Positions 16,679 to 26,263 of a stretch of DNA of 64,000 nucleotides are shown piece by piece. Source of the stretch: Brevundimonas sp. (GTDB taxonomy: Bacteria; Pseudomonadota; Alphaproteobacteria; Caulobacterales; Caulobacteraceae); assembly GCF_027484365.1 (NCBI RefSeq), contig NZ_JAIXTC010000002.1, positions 1-64,000 on the forward strand, written 5' to 3'. Position numbers and translations under genes: made by a program. The notes below the pieces were generated by a model. The model was not told the DNA's origin and made no database searches. It saw nothing but the letters and a program-made list of their open reading frames with translations. Within the stretch, counting starts at the first letter, position 1. The number at the start of each line of letters is the position of its first letter.

Positions 16679-17113
16679 ATGAAGGTCAAGGGTTTCGTAT
16701 CGGTCGCGCTGGCCTATCCGGCCGCTGCGGCAGTCGGGGCGGCTGTCGTTGCAGTGGAGTTCGGCGCCTTCGCGTTCACAGAGGGGGCCTCGACCGGCAT
16801 GGCCGAGTTCGGATACGGCGGGGAAATGCTGGTGGTCGCCTGGCTCTATGCGTTCATCGTCTTTCTGCTCGGCCTGTTGATCGTCGGAACACCGGTCTGG
16901 CTGCTGATGGCGCGCCTCAAGCGCAATCAACGCCTTGACGCGACGGTGTGCGGGGCCGTGCTCGCCGGCCTCGCGGGATTTGTGATCATGCAGATGTTCA
17001 GCGGGGTGGTCTGGAGCTGGACCCCCCTGGCCTATGCGGCAGCGCTGGCGCTACCCGGCGCCGCGGCCGGCTGGACCCTCCACCGCGTCGCCTACGGCAG
17101 GCGCTCCGCCTAG
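16679..17113 (+). CDS. small integral membrane protein, unknown
   Basis: 144 residues from the ATG at 16679, preceded by GGGGAGCGAGG. It has four predicted membrane spans: about residues 8-30, 48-70, 84-105 and 112-132. No catalytic motif and no family recognised. Transcribed divergently from polA, about 120 bases away, and convergent with the lipoprotein gene, whose stop it overlaps by four bases. Confidence 0.7.
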   Translation: MKVKGFVSVALAYPAAAAVGAAVVAVEFGAFAFTEGASTGMAEFGYGGEMLVVAWLYAFIVFLLGLLIVGTPVWLLMARLKRNQRLDATVCGAVLAGLAGFVIMQMFSGVVWSWTPLAYAAALALPGAAAGWTLHRVAYGRRSA

Positions 17114-17715
17114 AACTCCCGCCAGCTGTCGCCGGGGTCGCGTTCGCCGGGCCGGGCGGATTGCTGGCCCCAGGTGACCATCATCAGCAGTTTGTGACTG
17201 CGTATCCGGTACTCCCCGATCATGGGCGAGACGGCTCCGAGAGGCGCGCCTGTGCGGGCGTCGTAGACGAAGCCCGAGAACTCGGCGACCCCGACCCGGT
17301 CCCTGCGGCTGTAGAGGCTGAGCTCGGGGATCGAAACGACGTTGAGGTTCTCGTTGATCGGCAGGGCCAGCGGCGGGAGGCCCACCACGCGGCGCATCTG
17401 TTCCAGCGACAGGGCACCGGCGCGCAGCTCGAACACGGCGTCGGCCTGGCCCTTGTCATCGGCCAGGGCGAACCCCGATTCCGACAGGGCCGAGCGGACC
17501 GCCGAGGTGGCATAGGTCGAGCCCTCGCCCTGCATGTATCGGTTCTCGACGAAGACCCGTGAACCCGGCGGGATCGGCAGCCGCAATCCGTCCACCGCGA
17601 TGTCGGCGGCGCGGGCCATCAGCAGCTGTTCGGTCGCGGTGCGGCCGGGATTGGTTTCGGAGGTCGATGCGCAGCCGGCAAGCAGGACCGCGACGCCCAG
17701 GTGGGCGAGGCGCAC
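17110..17715 (-). CDS. lipoprotein, probably DUF6655 family
   Basis: 201 residues. It begins with a lipoprotein signal peptide (MRLAHLGVAVLLAGC, lipobox LAGC, Cys15), followed by a domain starting RTATEQLLMARAADIAV that I associate with the DUF6655 lipoproteins of alphaproteobacteria. Further on, YSRRDRVGVAEFSGFVYDARTG suggests a beta-rich fold. Its start lies two bases after the stop of the glyoxalase gene, so the two form an operon. Role unknown; anchored in the envelope by inference. Confidence 0.7.
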   Translation of the reverse strand: MRLAHLGVAVLLAGCASTSETNPGRTATEQLLMARAADIAVDGLRLPIPPGSRVFVENRYMQGEGSTYATSAVRSALSESGFALADDKGQADAVFELRAGALSLEQMRRVVGLPPLALPINENLNVVSIPELSLYSRRDRVGVAEFSGFVYDARTGAPLGAVSPMIGEYRIRSHKLLMMVTWGQQSARPGERDPGDSWREF

Positions 17716-17717
17716 GC

Positions 17718-18158
17718 CTACCAGGTCCCGGTGTTGGGCATCAACAGCCAGGGCTCGGCGGGAGGGAGTGGCGTCCCTTCCTGCAGCAGTTCGATCGAGA
17801 TGCCGTCCGGCGAACGGACGAACGCCATATTGCCGTCGCGGGGCGGGCGGTTGATGACCACGCCCGAGTCCATCAGGCGCTGGCAGGTCGCATAGATGTC
17901 ATCGACCCTGTAGGCGAGGTGGCCGAAATTCCGGCCTCCCGTGTAGACTTCCGGGTCCCAGTTCCAGGTCAGCTCGACTTCGGGCGACCGCTCGGCGGCC
18001 GAGCGATCCCTGTCCTTCGGCGCGGCCAGGAAGACGAGCGTGAATCGCCCCTTCTCGTTCTCGATGCGGCGCACCTCCTCAAGGCCCAGCTGGGTGGTCC
18101 AGAAATGCAGGGAGGCGTCCAGGTCGGCGACCCGGACCATGGTGTGCAGATAGCGCAT
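17718..18158 (-). CDS. gloA: glyoxalase I (lactoylglutathione lyase), VOC superfamily
   Basis: 146 residues, two beta-alpha-beta-beta-beta modules of the vicinal-oxygen-chelate fold. Candidate metal ligands lie where GloA has them: His5 (RYLHTMVRV), a Glu in EVELTWNWD, a His in FGHLAYRVDD and a Glu in GISIELLQ. The enzyme would isomerise the glutathione hemithioacetal of methylglyoxal to lactoylglutathione. NWDPEVY and GRNFGHLA are typical of true glyoxalase I rather than other VOC enzymes. First gene of a two-gene operon with the DUF6655-like lipoprotein. Confidence 0.88.
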   Translation of the reverse strand: MRYLHTMVRVADLDASLHFWTTQLGLEEVRRIENEKGRFTLVFLAAPKDRDRSAAERSPEVELTWNWDPEVYTGGRNFGHLAYRVDDIYATCQRLMDSGVVINRPPRDGNMAFVRSPDGISIELLQEGTPLPPAEPWLLMPNTGTW

Positions 18159-18317
18159 AAGAACACTTCAGGCTGCGGGAGGGAGAGTGCCGGCTTCTAG
18201 TCTGGAATCGTCAGCTTCCAAAGGCCGGAAAACCGCACTAAGCGTGGCGGCTCAACGTCCGTGCGCGAATTGTCGCAGGACGCACCGTCGGCCAGGGGGC
18301 GGCGGACAGTCAGGGAT

Positions 18318-20315
18318 ATGCATCGCTCCATGGGATCGATCACTCGCGCCAATGCCGCGCGCAACGCCGTTAAGGGCTCCGTCGCCAAGCCGAACACCAC
18401 CAAGGGCCAGCAGGTCGGAGACATCAGTCTCGGCGAACGGCTCAAGTACGGCTTCGACAAGTCGATGTCAGGCGGTGCCATGGCGCTTGTCGGCTGGCTC
18501 GGTCTGGTCACTCTGATCACGATCCTCTTCGCCGCCACGGTCCTGACCCTGACCCGTTGGGGGCCGGATGGCGGCTGGAGCTTTATCGAGTCTCTTTGGC
18601 AGTCGTTGATGCGCACCACGGACGCCGGGACGGTGGCTGGTGACGCGGGCTGGGCCTTCCGCGGCCTGAACCTGTTCGTCACCGCCATGGGAATTCTGGT
18701 GTTCTCCGCGTTGATTTCGGTCATCTCGGCCGGACTGGATTCCAAGATCGAAGAGGCCCGCAAGGGCCGTTCGCGCGTGCTGGAGAGTGACCACACCATC
18801 ATCCTGAACTGGTCAGCCTCGATCTTCGACATCATCTCCGAACTGGTCATCGCCAATGAGAGCCGGAAGAATCCGCGCATCGTCATCATGGCCAACAAGG
18901 ACAAGGTCGAGATGGAGGACGAGATCGCCGACAAGGTCGAGGATCTCAAGAACACCCAGATCATCTGCCGTTCGGGTGATCCGACCGACCTGTTCGACCT
19001 GTCCATCGTCAATCCCCAGGCCTGCCGGTCGATCATCGTCGTGTCGCCCGAAGGCGTCGACGATCCAGACAGCCAGGTCATCAAGACGGTCCTGGCCCTG
19101 ACCAACGATCCGAAGCGCCGCGAGGCCCGCTATCTGATCGCCGCCGAACTGCGCGATGCGAAGAACGCCGAGGTCGCCCGCATCGTCGGCGGCGACGAGG
19201 TCCAGCTGGTGCTCGCCGATGATCTGATCTCGCGCATCGTGGTCCAGTCCAGCCGTCAGGCCGGCCTCTCTGCGGTCTATTCGGAGCTGCTCGATTTCGA
19301 CGGCTGCGAAATCTACACCACCGAGCTGGAGGAACTGGTCGGGGTGACCTACGGCGACGCGGTCATGGGCTACGAGGACTCGGCCCTGATCGGCATCCGC
19401 TATCCCGATGGCCGTGTGCGCATGAACCCGCCGATGGACGAAACCATCGTCGCAGGGTCGCGCGCGATCATCATCGCGGAGGACGACGCCTCCATCAAAA
19501 TGACCCCCTTGCCGGACGCCGCCGTCGACGCCTCGGCGATCCGCAAGCCCAAGGTTGTTCGGCGCAAGGCCGAACGCACCCTGATCATCGGCTGGAACCG
19601 TCGTGGGCCGATGATCGCCTATGAGCTGTCGAAATACGTGCGCCCCGGATCGGTCCTGACGGTGGCCGGCGACACACCCGGTTTCGCCGAGGAGATCGCC
19701 TCCTTGCCGCTCGGCTCGACCAATATGAAGGTCACGGCGAGAACGATCGACACCAGCCATTCCGCCTCGATCGAGGCGCTGGACCCGGTCTCCTACGACT
19801 CCATCATGGTGCTGGGCTATTCCGACACGATGGAGGCCCAGTCTGCGGATACGCGCACCCTGATCACCCTGCTGCATCTGCGGAAACTCTCCGAGCGGCT
19901 GGGCACCCACATCAGCGTGGTCTCGGAGATGATCGACATCCGCAACCGCGAGCTGGCCGAAGTCACCCGCGCCGACGATTTCGTCGTGTCCAACAAGCTG
20001 GTCAGCCTGATGCTGGCCCAGGCGTCGGAGAACGAATATCTATCCTCGATCTTCGATGACCTGCTGGATGAGGATGGTTCGGAAATCTACATGCGTCCGA
20101 TCGGCGACTATGTGGACCTGTCCGGCCCGGTGACCTTCTACACGATCGCCGAGGCGGCCCGGCAGCGCGGCGAGACCGCCATCGGCTATCGTCGCAAGCG
20201 CGAAAGCGAGGATGGCGACGGCCGCAACATGGGCGGGGTCGTGGTCAATCCGTCCAAGTCCGAGGCTCTGGACTACCTGCCGGAAGACCGCATCATCGTC
20301 CTCGCCGAAGGCTGA
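18318..20315 (+). CDS. CASTOR/POLLUX-like ion channel with RCK domains
   Basis: About 665 residues from ATG at 18318 (18330 is equally possible; neither has a good ribosome site). Two strong membrane segments flank a pore-like stretch (first near residues 52-78, second near 120-142), followed by two RCK/TrkA-N-like halves: ILNWSASIFDIISELVIANESR and, after a basic linker, LIIGWNRRGPMIAYELSKYV. This matches the bacterial relatives of the plant channels CASTOR and POLLUX, which conduct cations. In the inner membrane with large cytoplasmic regulatory domains. The ion and ligand are not evident. Transcribed away from gloA. Confidence 0.85.
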   Translation: MHRSMGSITRANAARNAVKGSVAKPNTTKGQQVGDISLGERLKYGFDKSMSGGAMALVGWLGLVTLITILFAATVLTLTRWGPDGGWSFIESLWQSLMRTTDAGTVAGDAGWAFRGLNLFVTAMGILVFSALISVISAGLDSKIEEARKGRSRVLESDHTIILNWSASIFDIISELVIANESRKNPRIVIMANKDKVEMEDEIADKVEDLKNTQIICRSGDPTDLFDLSIVNPQACRSIIVVSPEGVDDPDSQVIKTVLALTNDPKRREARYLIAAELRDAKNAEVARIVGGDEVQLVLADDLISRIVVQSSRQAGLSAVYSELLDFDGCEIYTTELEELVGVTYGDAVMGYEDSALIGIRYPDGRVRMNPPMDETIVAGSRAIIIAEDDASIKMTPLPDAAVDASAIRKPKVVRRKAERTLIIGWNRRGPMIAYELSKYVRPGSVLTVAGDTPGFAEEIASLPLGSTNMKVTARTIDTSHSASIEALDPVSYDSIMVLGYSDTMEAQSADTRTLITLLHLRKLSERLGTHISVVSEMIDIRNRELAEVTRADDFVVSNKLVSLMLAQASENEYLSSIFDDLLDEDGSEIYMRPIGDYVDLSGPVTFYTIAEAARQRGETAIGYRRKRESEDGDGRNMGGVVVNPSKSEALDYLPEDRIIVLAEG

Positions 20316-20411
20316 TCGCGGCGGCCGGGGCGGGCTGCGACACACCGCCCCGGTTGGCGCGTTCTGACGCAGGCGCCATCTCTACCCCCCGACTTGAACC
20401 GGAGAACGCCG

Positions 20412-20738
20412 TTGCCCCTGTTGATGTGCCCCAACGACAATGCCCAGATGCAGACCCTGGACCGCAATGGCGTTCAGTTCGACATGTGCCCGACATGTCG
20501 CGGGGTCTGGCTGGATCGCGGCGAACTCGAGAAGCTGATGGAGGGCGCTGTCGCTTCGGCCGCTCCGGCGCAGCCGGCCTACGCCCCGCCACCCCAGCAG
20601 AGCGCGCCCCAGCAGCACACACCCTGGGGCCAGGCTCCGCAGCAGCCCCAGTACCGCGAGCAGCCGCGATATCGCGATGACGACGACTACCGCTACAAAA
20701 AGAAGAAGCGCGACAGCATCTTCGACATCTTCGACTGA
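20412..20738 (+). CDS. TFIIB-type zinc-ribbon protein
   Basis: About 108 residues from the TTG at 20412, chosen because GGAG lies seven bases before it (ATG at 20424 is the alternative). Two CxxC-like knuckles, LMCPNDN and FDMCPTCRGVWLDRGELEKLM, form a zf-TFIIB domain; WLDRGELE is its signature. The C-terminal half is Gln/Pro-rich and ends in an acidic-basic tail (YRDDDDYRYKKKKR). Common as stand-alone proteins of unknown function. Downstream of the channel gene by about 95 bases on the same strand. Confidence 0.85.
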   Translation: MPLLMCPNDNAQMQTLDRNGVQFDMCPTCRGVWLDRGELEKLMEGAVASAAPAQPAYAPPPQQSAPQQHTPWGQAPQQPQYREQPRYRDDDDYRYKKKKRDSIFDIFD

Positions 20739-20815
20739 CCGGGTTGAGGCCGCGCGCGGCCGTGTCGCACGTTGGCCAAAAGAAGCAGACCCGGTCAGGG
20801 GCTGGACTCCTGAAG

Positions 20816-22528
20816 TCAGGCCGCCAGCCCGGCGGCCCTCATCAGTCCTTTCAGCGGCGCGATGCTTTCCGGCGCGGCGGTCAAGGCCGCCCGGGCTTCG
20901 GGCGCGCGGAAAATCTTGATCGCCTCGGCCTTGGCTCGATCGGCGGCTGGCCCCAGAGGCGCGGTCTCACCCGCCGCAAGCCTCAGCAGGGCCGAGAGCT
21001 TCTGGGGAACGGTGACGGGCGCGCGGGCCAGCTGGGCGGTGAGCTTCGCTTCGGCCTCCACCACCCCGCCGACGTTGCCGATGGCGGTCAGGATCTGCGC
21101 GGTGTCGTGTTCCGACAGGGCGGCGGCGACGACCGACCGATTCAGCTGGGCGAGGACCTGAAGCTTCTTCGAAGCCGTCGGGGCGCTGATGCGCATCTCG
21201 CTTTCGAAACGCAGCGAGGTCACGCAAGCGGCCAGCCAACGAGCGGCGGAACGTTTGTTGGCGGCGCCGGTGACGTTCTCACACAGGCGCGTCAGCTGTT
21301 CGGCCTCGCACAGGACCGTCTCGCACGGCACGACATAGGCCTGGACGAAATCGGCGGTGACCAGGCTCTTCGACCTTTCGGTGAAGGCGCTCTGGACCTC
21401 CTCCAGCGTCAGCAGTCGTCCTGCCGTCGCGGTCAGCGACATGGCGAGGGCGCGCAGGATATCGATCTCGCCTGAGGCATCGGCCGGCCGCAGTCGGCGG
21501 GGTCCCATCAGTTCGCGCAGCACCATACGGGCCAGGGAGGCGGCGAGGATCGGGTATTCGCCGGCCTCGATCCGCGCGCCCAGCCGGGCCGCCGGACCGT
21601 CGACGGACGGGATCAGCAGGGCCATGCGTGGATCATGGCGGATCAGCAGGTCGATCTCGCGCGGCGCGACCATCCTCACCACCGCGGCCAGATTACCGCC
21701 CTGGTCCAGCGCCGGCCCGAGAATTTCCGCAAGGGTCGTCCGCGCGCCCAGCTGTTCGCACAGGATCTGTTCGATCGCGACCATCACCATGGCGCGCGGC
21801 GCGCCTTCGGCCGGCGCCCGGTCGGCCAGGTCCATGAGTCGGTCAAGACGTGGCCGCGCCCCCCGGACGCCCGCCAGGGCCCCGGCCAAGACGCCCCCCA
21901 TGATGAAGGATCGATCGGGCGCGCCGGCCAGTTTCTGGGCCACATCGGCCAGCGACCGGTTCGCCAGGTCGGGGAAGCTCCCCTTTCGTCCGGCGCTGAC
22001 GACCCGTTCCATCGCCTGGTCGACGAGCTTCTGGTACTGGCGAATCAGCTCGTGCGAGGCCTGACCGGTGGCCTGGCTTTCGGGGATGGCGACCTTCTGG
22101 ATCGCGTGCTGCAACTCGACGCCGGAGGCTTCCAATCGCTCGACCAGGTCCGGCCGGTGCAGAAGCTCGAAGACAGTAATCCCGTTCCGTCCCAGCCAGT
22201 CTTCGAGCACGCGCCCGATCAGCTCGCGGGCGTGCGGGGCGTAAAGATCCTGGGGGCCGAGGCAGGTCGGACGATCCTCGGCCGAATTGACCAGCCGCTT
22301 CTTCGGCGCTTCCGGCGCCCCCTTGGTCAGGACGGTGACGCTGTTGAACACCATCGTGTCCGGATCCAGGGTCTCCTTGGTGACCCGCACGGCCACGGCG
22401 TGCTTGTCGCGCAGGACTTCCTCGGCGGTGTCGACGGCGTGCTTGCGCTCTTCCGTCGCCAGCATCAGCGACCACGGCGCGGGCGCTGTCTTGCGGACAT
22501 AGAGCTCGTAGTGGACGGGTCCGGCCAT
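20816..22528 (-). CDS. conserved hypothetical helical protein
   Basis: 570 residues from the ATG at 22528 (a GTG at 22633 would add a poorly coding 35-residue leader). The first 75 residues form a small mixed domain (HYELYVRKTAPAPWSLMLATEER). The remainder is almost entirely helical, Ala/Leu-rich, with repeated paired helices that could be an alpha-solenoid. No signal peptide, no membrane span, no enzyme motif seen. Divergent from chvI, with about 190 bases between the starts. I recognise no family. Confidence 0.7.
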   Translation of the reverse strand: MAGPVHYELYVRKTAPAPWSLMLATEERKHAVDTAEEVLRDKHAVAVRVTKETLDPDTMVFNSVTVLTKGAPEAPKKRLVNSAEDRPTCLGPQDLYAPHARELIGRVLEDWLGRNGITVFELLHRPDLVERLEASGVELQHAIQKVAIPESQATGQASHELIRQYQKLVDQAMERVVSAGRKGSFPDLANRSLADVAQKLAGAPDRSFIMGGVLAGALAGVRGARPRLDRLMDLADRAPAEGAPRAMVMVAIEQILCEQLGARTTLAEILGPALDQGGNLAAVVRMVAPREIDLLIRHDPRMALLIPSVDGPAARLGARIEAGEYPILAASLARMVLRELMGPRRLRPADASGEIDILRALAMSLTATAGRLLTLEEVQSAFTERSKSLVTADFVQAYVVPCETVLCEAEQLTRLCENVTGAANKRSAARWLAACVTSLRFESEMRISAPTASKKLQVLAQLNRSVVAAALSEHDTAQILTAIGNVGGVVEAEAKLTAQLARAPVTVPQKLSALLRLAAGETAPLGPAADRAKAEAIKIFRAPEARAALTAAPESIAPLKGLMRAAGLAA

Positions 22529-22716
22529 GGCGTCGCTTTCTGCGGTCGTGAAGCCGAGACTAGGCGCAAAGGCTTTAAGGTCCCGTTTCGCGAACGAAAT
22601 CTGGTCAGCGCCGGACTGTGGCCGTAAAGTCACCGCGATCGCGGGCGAACGGTTACGCTTGCCGTGCGTTCAGACGCTCCCGACTTCGGTCAGGATCAGA
22701 CGAGGAGACCTTCATA

Positions 22717-23421
22717 GTGGCCAACATCACCCTGGTGGACGACGACGAGAACATCGTCGCTTCCGTGTCGCTGGCTCTCGAGAGCCATGGCCACAAGGTG
22801 GTCGCCTATCACGACGGCGCCACCGGCCTTGAAGCGCTGGAGGCCTCGCCGCCCGATCTGGCCATCCTCGACGTCAAGATGCCCCGGATGGACGGCATGG
22901 AGGTGCTGCGCCGCCTGCGCCAGACGTCCCAGATCCCGGTCATCATGCTGACTTCGAAAGACGAGGAGATCGACGAGATCCTCGGCTTCAACCTCGGCGC
23001 AGACGACTATATCCACAAGCCGTTCTCGCAGCGTCTGCTGATCGAGCGGGTCAAGGCCCTGCTGCGCCGCTCGGGCGGCGACGGCGGCGAGCCCGAGCCC
23101 TCGGCCGAGATCTCGGGCAAGGCCATCCGCCGCGGCAAGCTGGTCATGGACCCGGCCCGCCACGAGAGCACCTGGGACGGCAAGCCGGTCAAGCTGACCG
23201 TCACCGAGTTCCTGCTGCTTCAGGCCCTCGCCCAGCGCCCCGGGTTCGTGAAGAGCCGCGACAACCTGATGGACGCCGCCTACGACGACCAAGTCTATGT
23301 CGACGACCGCACCATCGACAGCCACGTCAAGCGCATGCGCAAGAAGTTCCGGGTCGTCGACAACGAGTTTGACGCGATCGAGACCCTGTATGGCGTCGGT
23401 TATCGATACCGCGAGAGCTGA
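22717..23421 (+). CDS. chvI: ChvI two-component response regulator
   Basis: 234 residues from the GTG at 22717, which has GAGGAG nine bases upstream and starts [14 protein letters not shown] as in other ChvI proteins. The receiver domain has the acidic pocket DDD (8-10), the phosphoacceptor Asp52 ([13 protein letters not shown]) and the conserved Lys in HKPFS. The OmpR-type winged helix ends [14 protein letters not shown] and YGVGYRYRE. ChvI is the essential or near-essential envelope/acid-stress regulator of alphaproteobacteria. It overlaps chvG by 32 bases and leads the chvI-chvG-hprK-EIIA-HPr cluster. Confidence 0.95.
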   Translation: MANITLVDDDENIVASVSLALESHGHKVVAYHDGATGLEALEASPPDLAILDVKMPRMDGMEVLRRLRQTSQIPVIMLTSKDEEIDEILGFNLGADDYIHKPFSQRLLIERVKALLRRSGGDGGEPEPSAEISGKAIRRGKLVMDPARHESTWDGKPVKLTVTEFLLLQALAQRPGFVKSRDNLMDAAYDDQVYVDDRTIDSHVKRMRKKFRVVDNEFDAIETLYGVGYRYRES

Positions 23422-25015
23422 TCCTCCGGAATCGTCCGAGGAGTTGCCGCTGCGCCGCCGCCTGATCCGCTTCGGCGGGTCGAGGCTCGGCGGGCTGATC
23501 CTCGTCCTGAATCTCATCAGCCTGCTGATTCTGCTCGGCGGGGCCCTGGCGCTCAACGAATGGCGCACGGGTCTCGTCCAGGCGCGTCAGGAATCCCTGC
23601 TTGGCCAGGCCGAGCTCCTGTCCAAGGTGCTGAGCGACAAAGAATACACGCGGGGCGAGCCTATCCCCGAGCTGAACCCTGACCAGGCGGCCAAGGTCCT
23701 GATCGATCGCTTCGTTCCGGAGGGCCAGCGCGCCCGCATCTTCGACCGCGACGGGGTGCTGCTGGTCGACAGTTTCGACGTTTCCGACACCATCGACGGC
23801 GAACCTCTGCCGCCGGCTCGCCCGGCCGGAACCCCCGCGCCGCCGGACACGGGGGCGGACAAGGCGGCGACCACGCTCGAGAACGCCAATGTCGCCCTTG
23901 AGGACGAAATTCTCGCCGCCCTCGCCGGTGATCCGCAGACCACGGTCCGGCGCTCGGAGAGCGGCGAGAGGGTGGTGTCCGTCTCCCTGCCCATCCGCCA
24001 TGTCCAGCAGGTCCTGGGAGTCCTGACGCTGGAGGCCAATGACGTCGACCAGATCCTGGACGCCCAGCGTCGCGCCCTGATCCCCTTCGCCCTGGTCGCC
24101 CTGGCCGTGAACCTGCTGGCCTCGCTGCTTCTGCACCTGTTCGTCGCCCGACCCGTCATGCGGCTGTCGGCGGCGGCGGATCAGGTCCGGCTGCAACGCG
24201 CCCGCGCCATCTCCCTGCCGGATCTGGAAGACCGCCGCGACGAGATCGGCGACCTCGCCCGGTCGCTGGAATCCATGACCGACACCCTGTCGACCCGGAT
24301 GGACGCCATCGAGCGGTTCGCCGCCGATGTGTCCCACGAGATCAAGAACCCCCTGACCTCGATCCGCTCGGCGCTGGAGACCCTGGATCTGGTTCAGGAC
24401 CAGGACAAGCGCGATCGCCTGACCGCCGTCCTGCAACAGGACGTGCGTCGTCTGGATCGGCTGATCACCGACATCTCCAACGCCTCGCGCCTCGATGCGG
24501 AGCTGTCGCGGGACCGGCCGCGCCCCGTCGACCTGTCCGCCCTCCTGACCGATATCGTCGGGGTCTATGAGACCACCTCCAAGCCGGGCGAGGCGCCGGT
24601 GGCGTTGGACATCGCGCTTGATGCCCCGGCGCGGGTCATGGGCCGCGACGGGCCTCTGGGGCAGGTCTTCCGCAACCTGATCGACAATGCCCGTTCATTC
24701 AGCCCCGCCGGCGCCTCGGTCCGCGTCAGCGTCATCCGCGACGACCTAGACGCCCTGCCTCTGCATGTGCGGGTCGAGGATGACGGCCCCGGCATCCCGG
24801 CCGACAACCTCGAGACGGTGTTCGAGCGCTTCTATACCTCCCGGCCCCGGGGCGCGGCCTTCGGGTCCAACTCCGGCCTCGGCCTGTCGATCGTGCGCCA
24901 GATCGTCGAGGCGCATGGCGGCCGGGTCACGGCCACAAACCGGCTGGACGCTTCGGGCGCGGTCGAGGGCGCGCGGTTCGAGGTGGCCCTCCCTGCCGCC
25001 GGCCGCAGGGCTTGA
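23390..25015 (+). CDS. chvG: ChvG sensor histidine kinase
   Basis: 541 residues from the ATG at 23390, inside the end of chvI. First membrane span about 35-56, a long periplasmic sensor region, a second span at about 225-247 ([19 protein letters not shown]), HAMP, then the H-box with its phosphorylated His in [12 protein letters not shown] and an ATPase domain with N-box [15 protein letters not shown] and [16 protein letters not shown]. It phosphorylates ChvI. In many alphaproteobacteria its periplasmic domain is held off by ExoR; no exoR is seen here. Stop and hprK start overlap as TTGA. Confidence 0.95.
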   Translation: MASVIDTARADPPESSEELPLRRRLIRFGGSRLGGLILVLNLISLLILLGGALALNEWRTGLVQARQESLLGQAELLSKVLSDKEYTRGEPIPELNPDQAAKVLIDRFVPEGQRARIFDRDGVLLVDSFDVSDTIDGEPLPPARPAGTPAPPDTGADKAATTLENANVALEDEILAALAGDPQTTVRRSESGERVVSVSLPIRHVQQVLGVLTLEANDVDQILDAQRRALIPFALVALAVNLLASLLLHLFVARPVMRLSAAADQVRLQRARAISLPDLEDRRDEIGDLARSLESMTDTLSTRMDAIERFAADVSHEIKNPLTSIRSALETLDLVQDQDKRDRLTAVLQQDVRRLDRLITDISNASRLDAELSRDRPRPVDLSALLTDIVGVYETTSKPGEAPVALDIALDAPARVMGRDGPLGQVFRNLIDNARSFSPAGASVRVSVIRDDLDALPLHVRVEDDGPGIPADNLETVFERFYTSRPRGAAFGSNSGLGLSIVRQIVEAHGGRVTATNRLDASGAVEGARFEVALPAAGRRA

Positions 25016-25434
25016 ACCCGCCCATCCATGCGACGTCGGTCGCCCGGCCCGGTCCGGGCGGCTGGCGCGGCGTCCTGCTGCGGGGCCCGTCCGGATCGGG
25101 GAAGAGCGACATGGCCCTGCGCCTGATCGACGCGGGCTGGCGTCTCGTCGCCGACGATTACAGCCATGTATGGGCCTCCGGCGATGTCCTCCATGCCTGC
25201 GCCCCGGACCGGATCGCCGGACGGATCGAAGCGCGGGGGCTGGGGCTCGTGGATGTAGCGACACGGCCTGTGGTGCGGGTTTCCCTTCTGGTCGACTGCG
25301 TGCAGGCCACGCCTGAACGACTGCCCGAACCGGTGTTCGAGACCGTGGCGGGGGTGCGACTGCCGCGTCTGGTTCTGGACATCCGGCCGGCCTCAGCGGT
25401 CCGGACTCTGGCCCTCGCGATCGACCGGCTTTAA
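25012..25434 (+). CDS. hprK: HPr kinase, short alphaproteobacterial form
   Basis: 140 residues starting at TTG 25012, overlapping the chvG stop. It has the P-loop GPSGSGKS (25-32) and the following LVADDYS strand; it corresponds to the catalytic C-terminal part of HPr kinase/phosphorylase and lacks the N-terminal domain of Firmicutes enzymes, as is usual in this class. It would phosphorylate HPr on the regulatory serine. Its place between chvG and the PTS genes is conserved in alphaproteobacteria and suggests coupling of the PTS to envelope signalling. Confidence 0.92.
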   Translation: MNPPIHATSVARPGPGGWRGVLLRGPSGSGKSDMALRLIDAGWRLVADDYSHVWASGDVLHACAPDRIAGRIEARGLGLVDVATRPVVRVSLLVDCVQATPERLPEPVFETVAGVRLPRLVLDIRPASAVRTLALAIDRL

Positions 25435-25543
25435 TCCCGCACCGGTTTGGCCTATCTAGGCCCGCTTGGGCTGGAGCGGGGGCTTCCGGGCCACGGCATA
25501 GGGGATACCCAGCGTTGCAGACGCTTTCCAGGATCGGCACGGC

Positions 25544-25948
25544 ATGATCGGCCTCGTGATCGTCACCCACGGTGGCCTCGCGTCCGAATTCCTGTCCGCC
25601 ATGGAGCATGTGGTCGGCCCCCAGCGCGGGGTCGCGGCCATCTGTATCGGGCCCGAGGATGACATGGAGCGGCGCCGTCGTGACATCGTCGACGCCGCCG
25701 CCGCCGTCGACGACGGCTCGGGCGTCATCCTTCTGACCGACATGTTCGGCGGCACGCCGTCGAACCTCGCCATCTCGGTGATGGAGCAGACCCATGCCGA
25801 GGTCATCGCGGGGTTGAACCTGCCCATGCTGATCAAATTGGCCAGCGTGCGCGGACGCGAAACGCTTGAGACCTGCGTCGCCCACGCCCAGGACGCAGGC
25901 CGCAAATACATCTCCGTGGCCTCCTGGGTCCTGGCGGGCGAGAAATAG
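25544..25948 (+). CDS. PTS EIIA component, mannose family
   Basis: 134 residues of the EIIA-Man fold. His9 in IVTHGGLA is the phosphorylated residue, and LLTDMFGGTPSN is the family's second signature. No EIIB or EIIC transport components are in the window, which fits a regulatory rather than sugar-transporting phosphorelay in these bacteria. It accepts phosphate from HPr, encoded 14 bases downstream. Confidence 0.93.
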   Translation: MIGLVIVTHGGLASEFLSAMEHVVGPQRGVAAICIGPEDDMERRRRDIVDAAAAVDDGSGVILLTDMFGGTPSNLAISVMEQTHAEVIAGLNLPMLIKLASVRGRETLETCVAHAQDAGRKYISVASWVLAGEK

Positions 25949-25962
25949 CCTTGGGCGAGACG

Positions 25963-26238
25963 ATGCCGACCGCGAAGGCGACCGCGAACATCTGCAACAC
26001 CCGGGGGCTCCATGCCCGGGCCTCCGCCAAATTCGTCAAGCTGGCGTCCAGCTTCGAGGCCGAGATCCATGTGACCCGCGACGGCGTCACCGTCGACGCC
26101 CGCTCGATCATGGGTCTTCTGATGCTCGGCGCCGGGAACGGTTGCTCGATCGAGATCACCGCCGAAGGCTCCGACGCCCGGGAGGCTATCGACGCCCTCG
26201 GCGACCTGGTCGCCCGCAAGTTCGACGAGGACAGCTGA
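25963..26238 (+). CDS. HPr phosphocarrier protein
   Basis: 91 residues from the ATG at 25963 (a TTG at 25951 would add four residues). His17 in RGLHARASAKF is the site phosphorylated by enzyme I and Ser48 in ARSIMGLL the site used by HPr kinase, both present. It carries phosphate to the adjacent EIIA-Man. Last gene of the cluster starting at chvI; enzyme I itself is not in the window. Confidence 0.94.
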   Translation: MPTAKATANICNTRGLHARASAKFVKLASSFEAEIHVTRDGVTVDARSIMGLLMLGAGNGCSIEITAEGSDAREAIDALGDLVARKFDEDS

Positions 26239-26263
26239 CCTGTCGGGGGCGGGCCTGGCCCGT

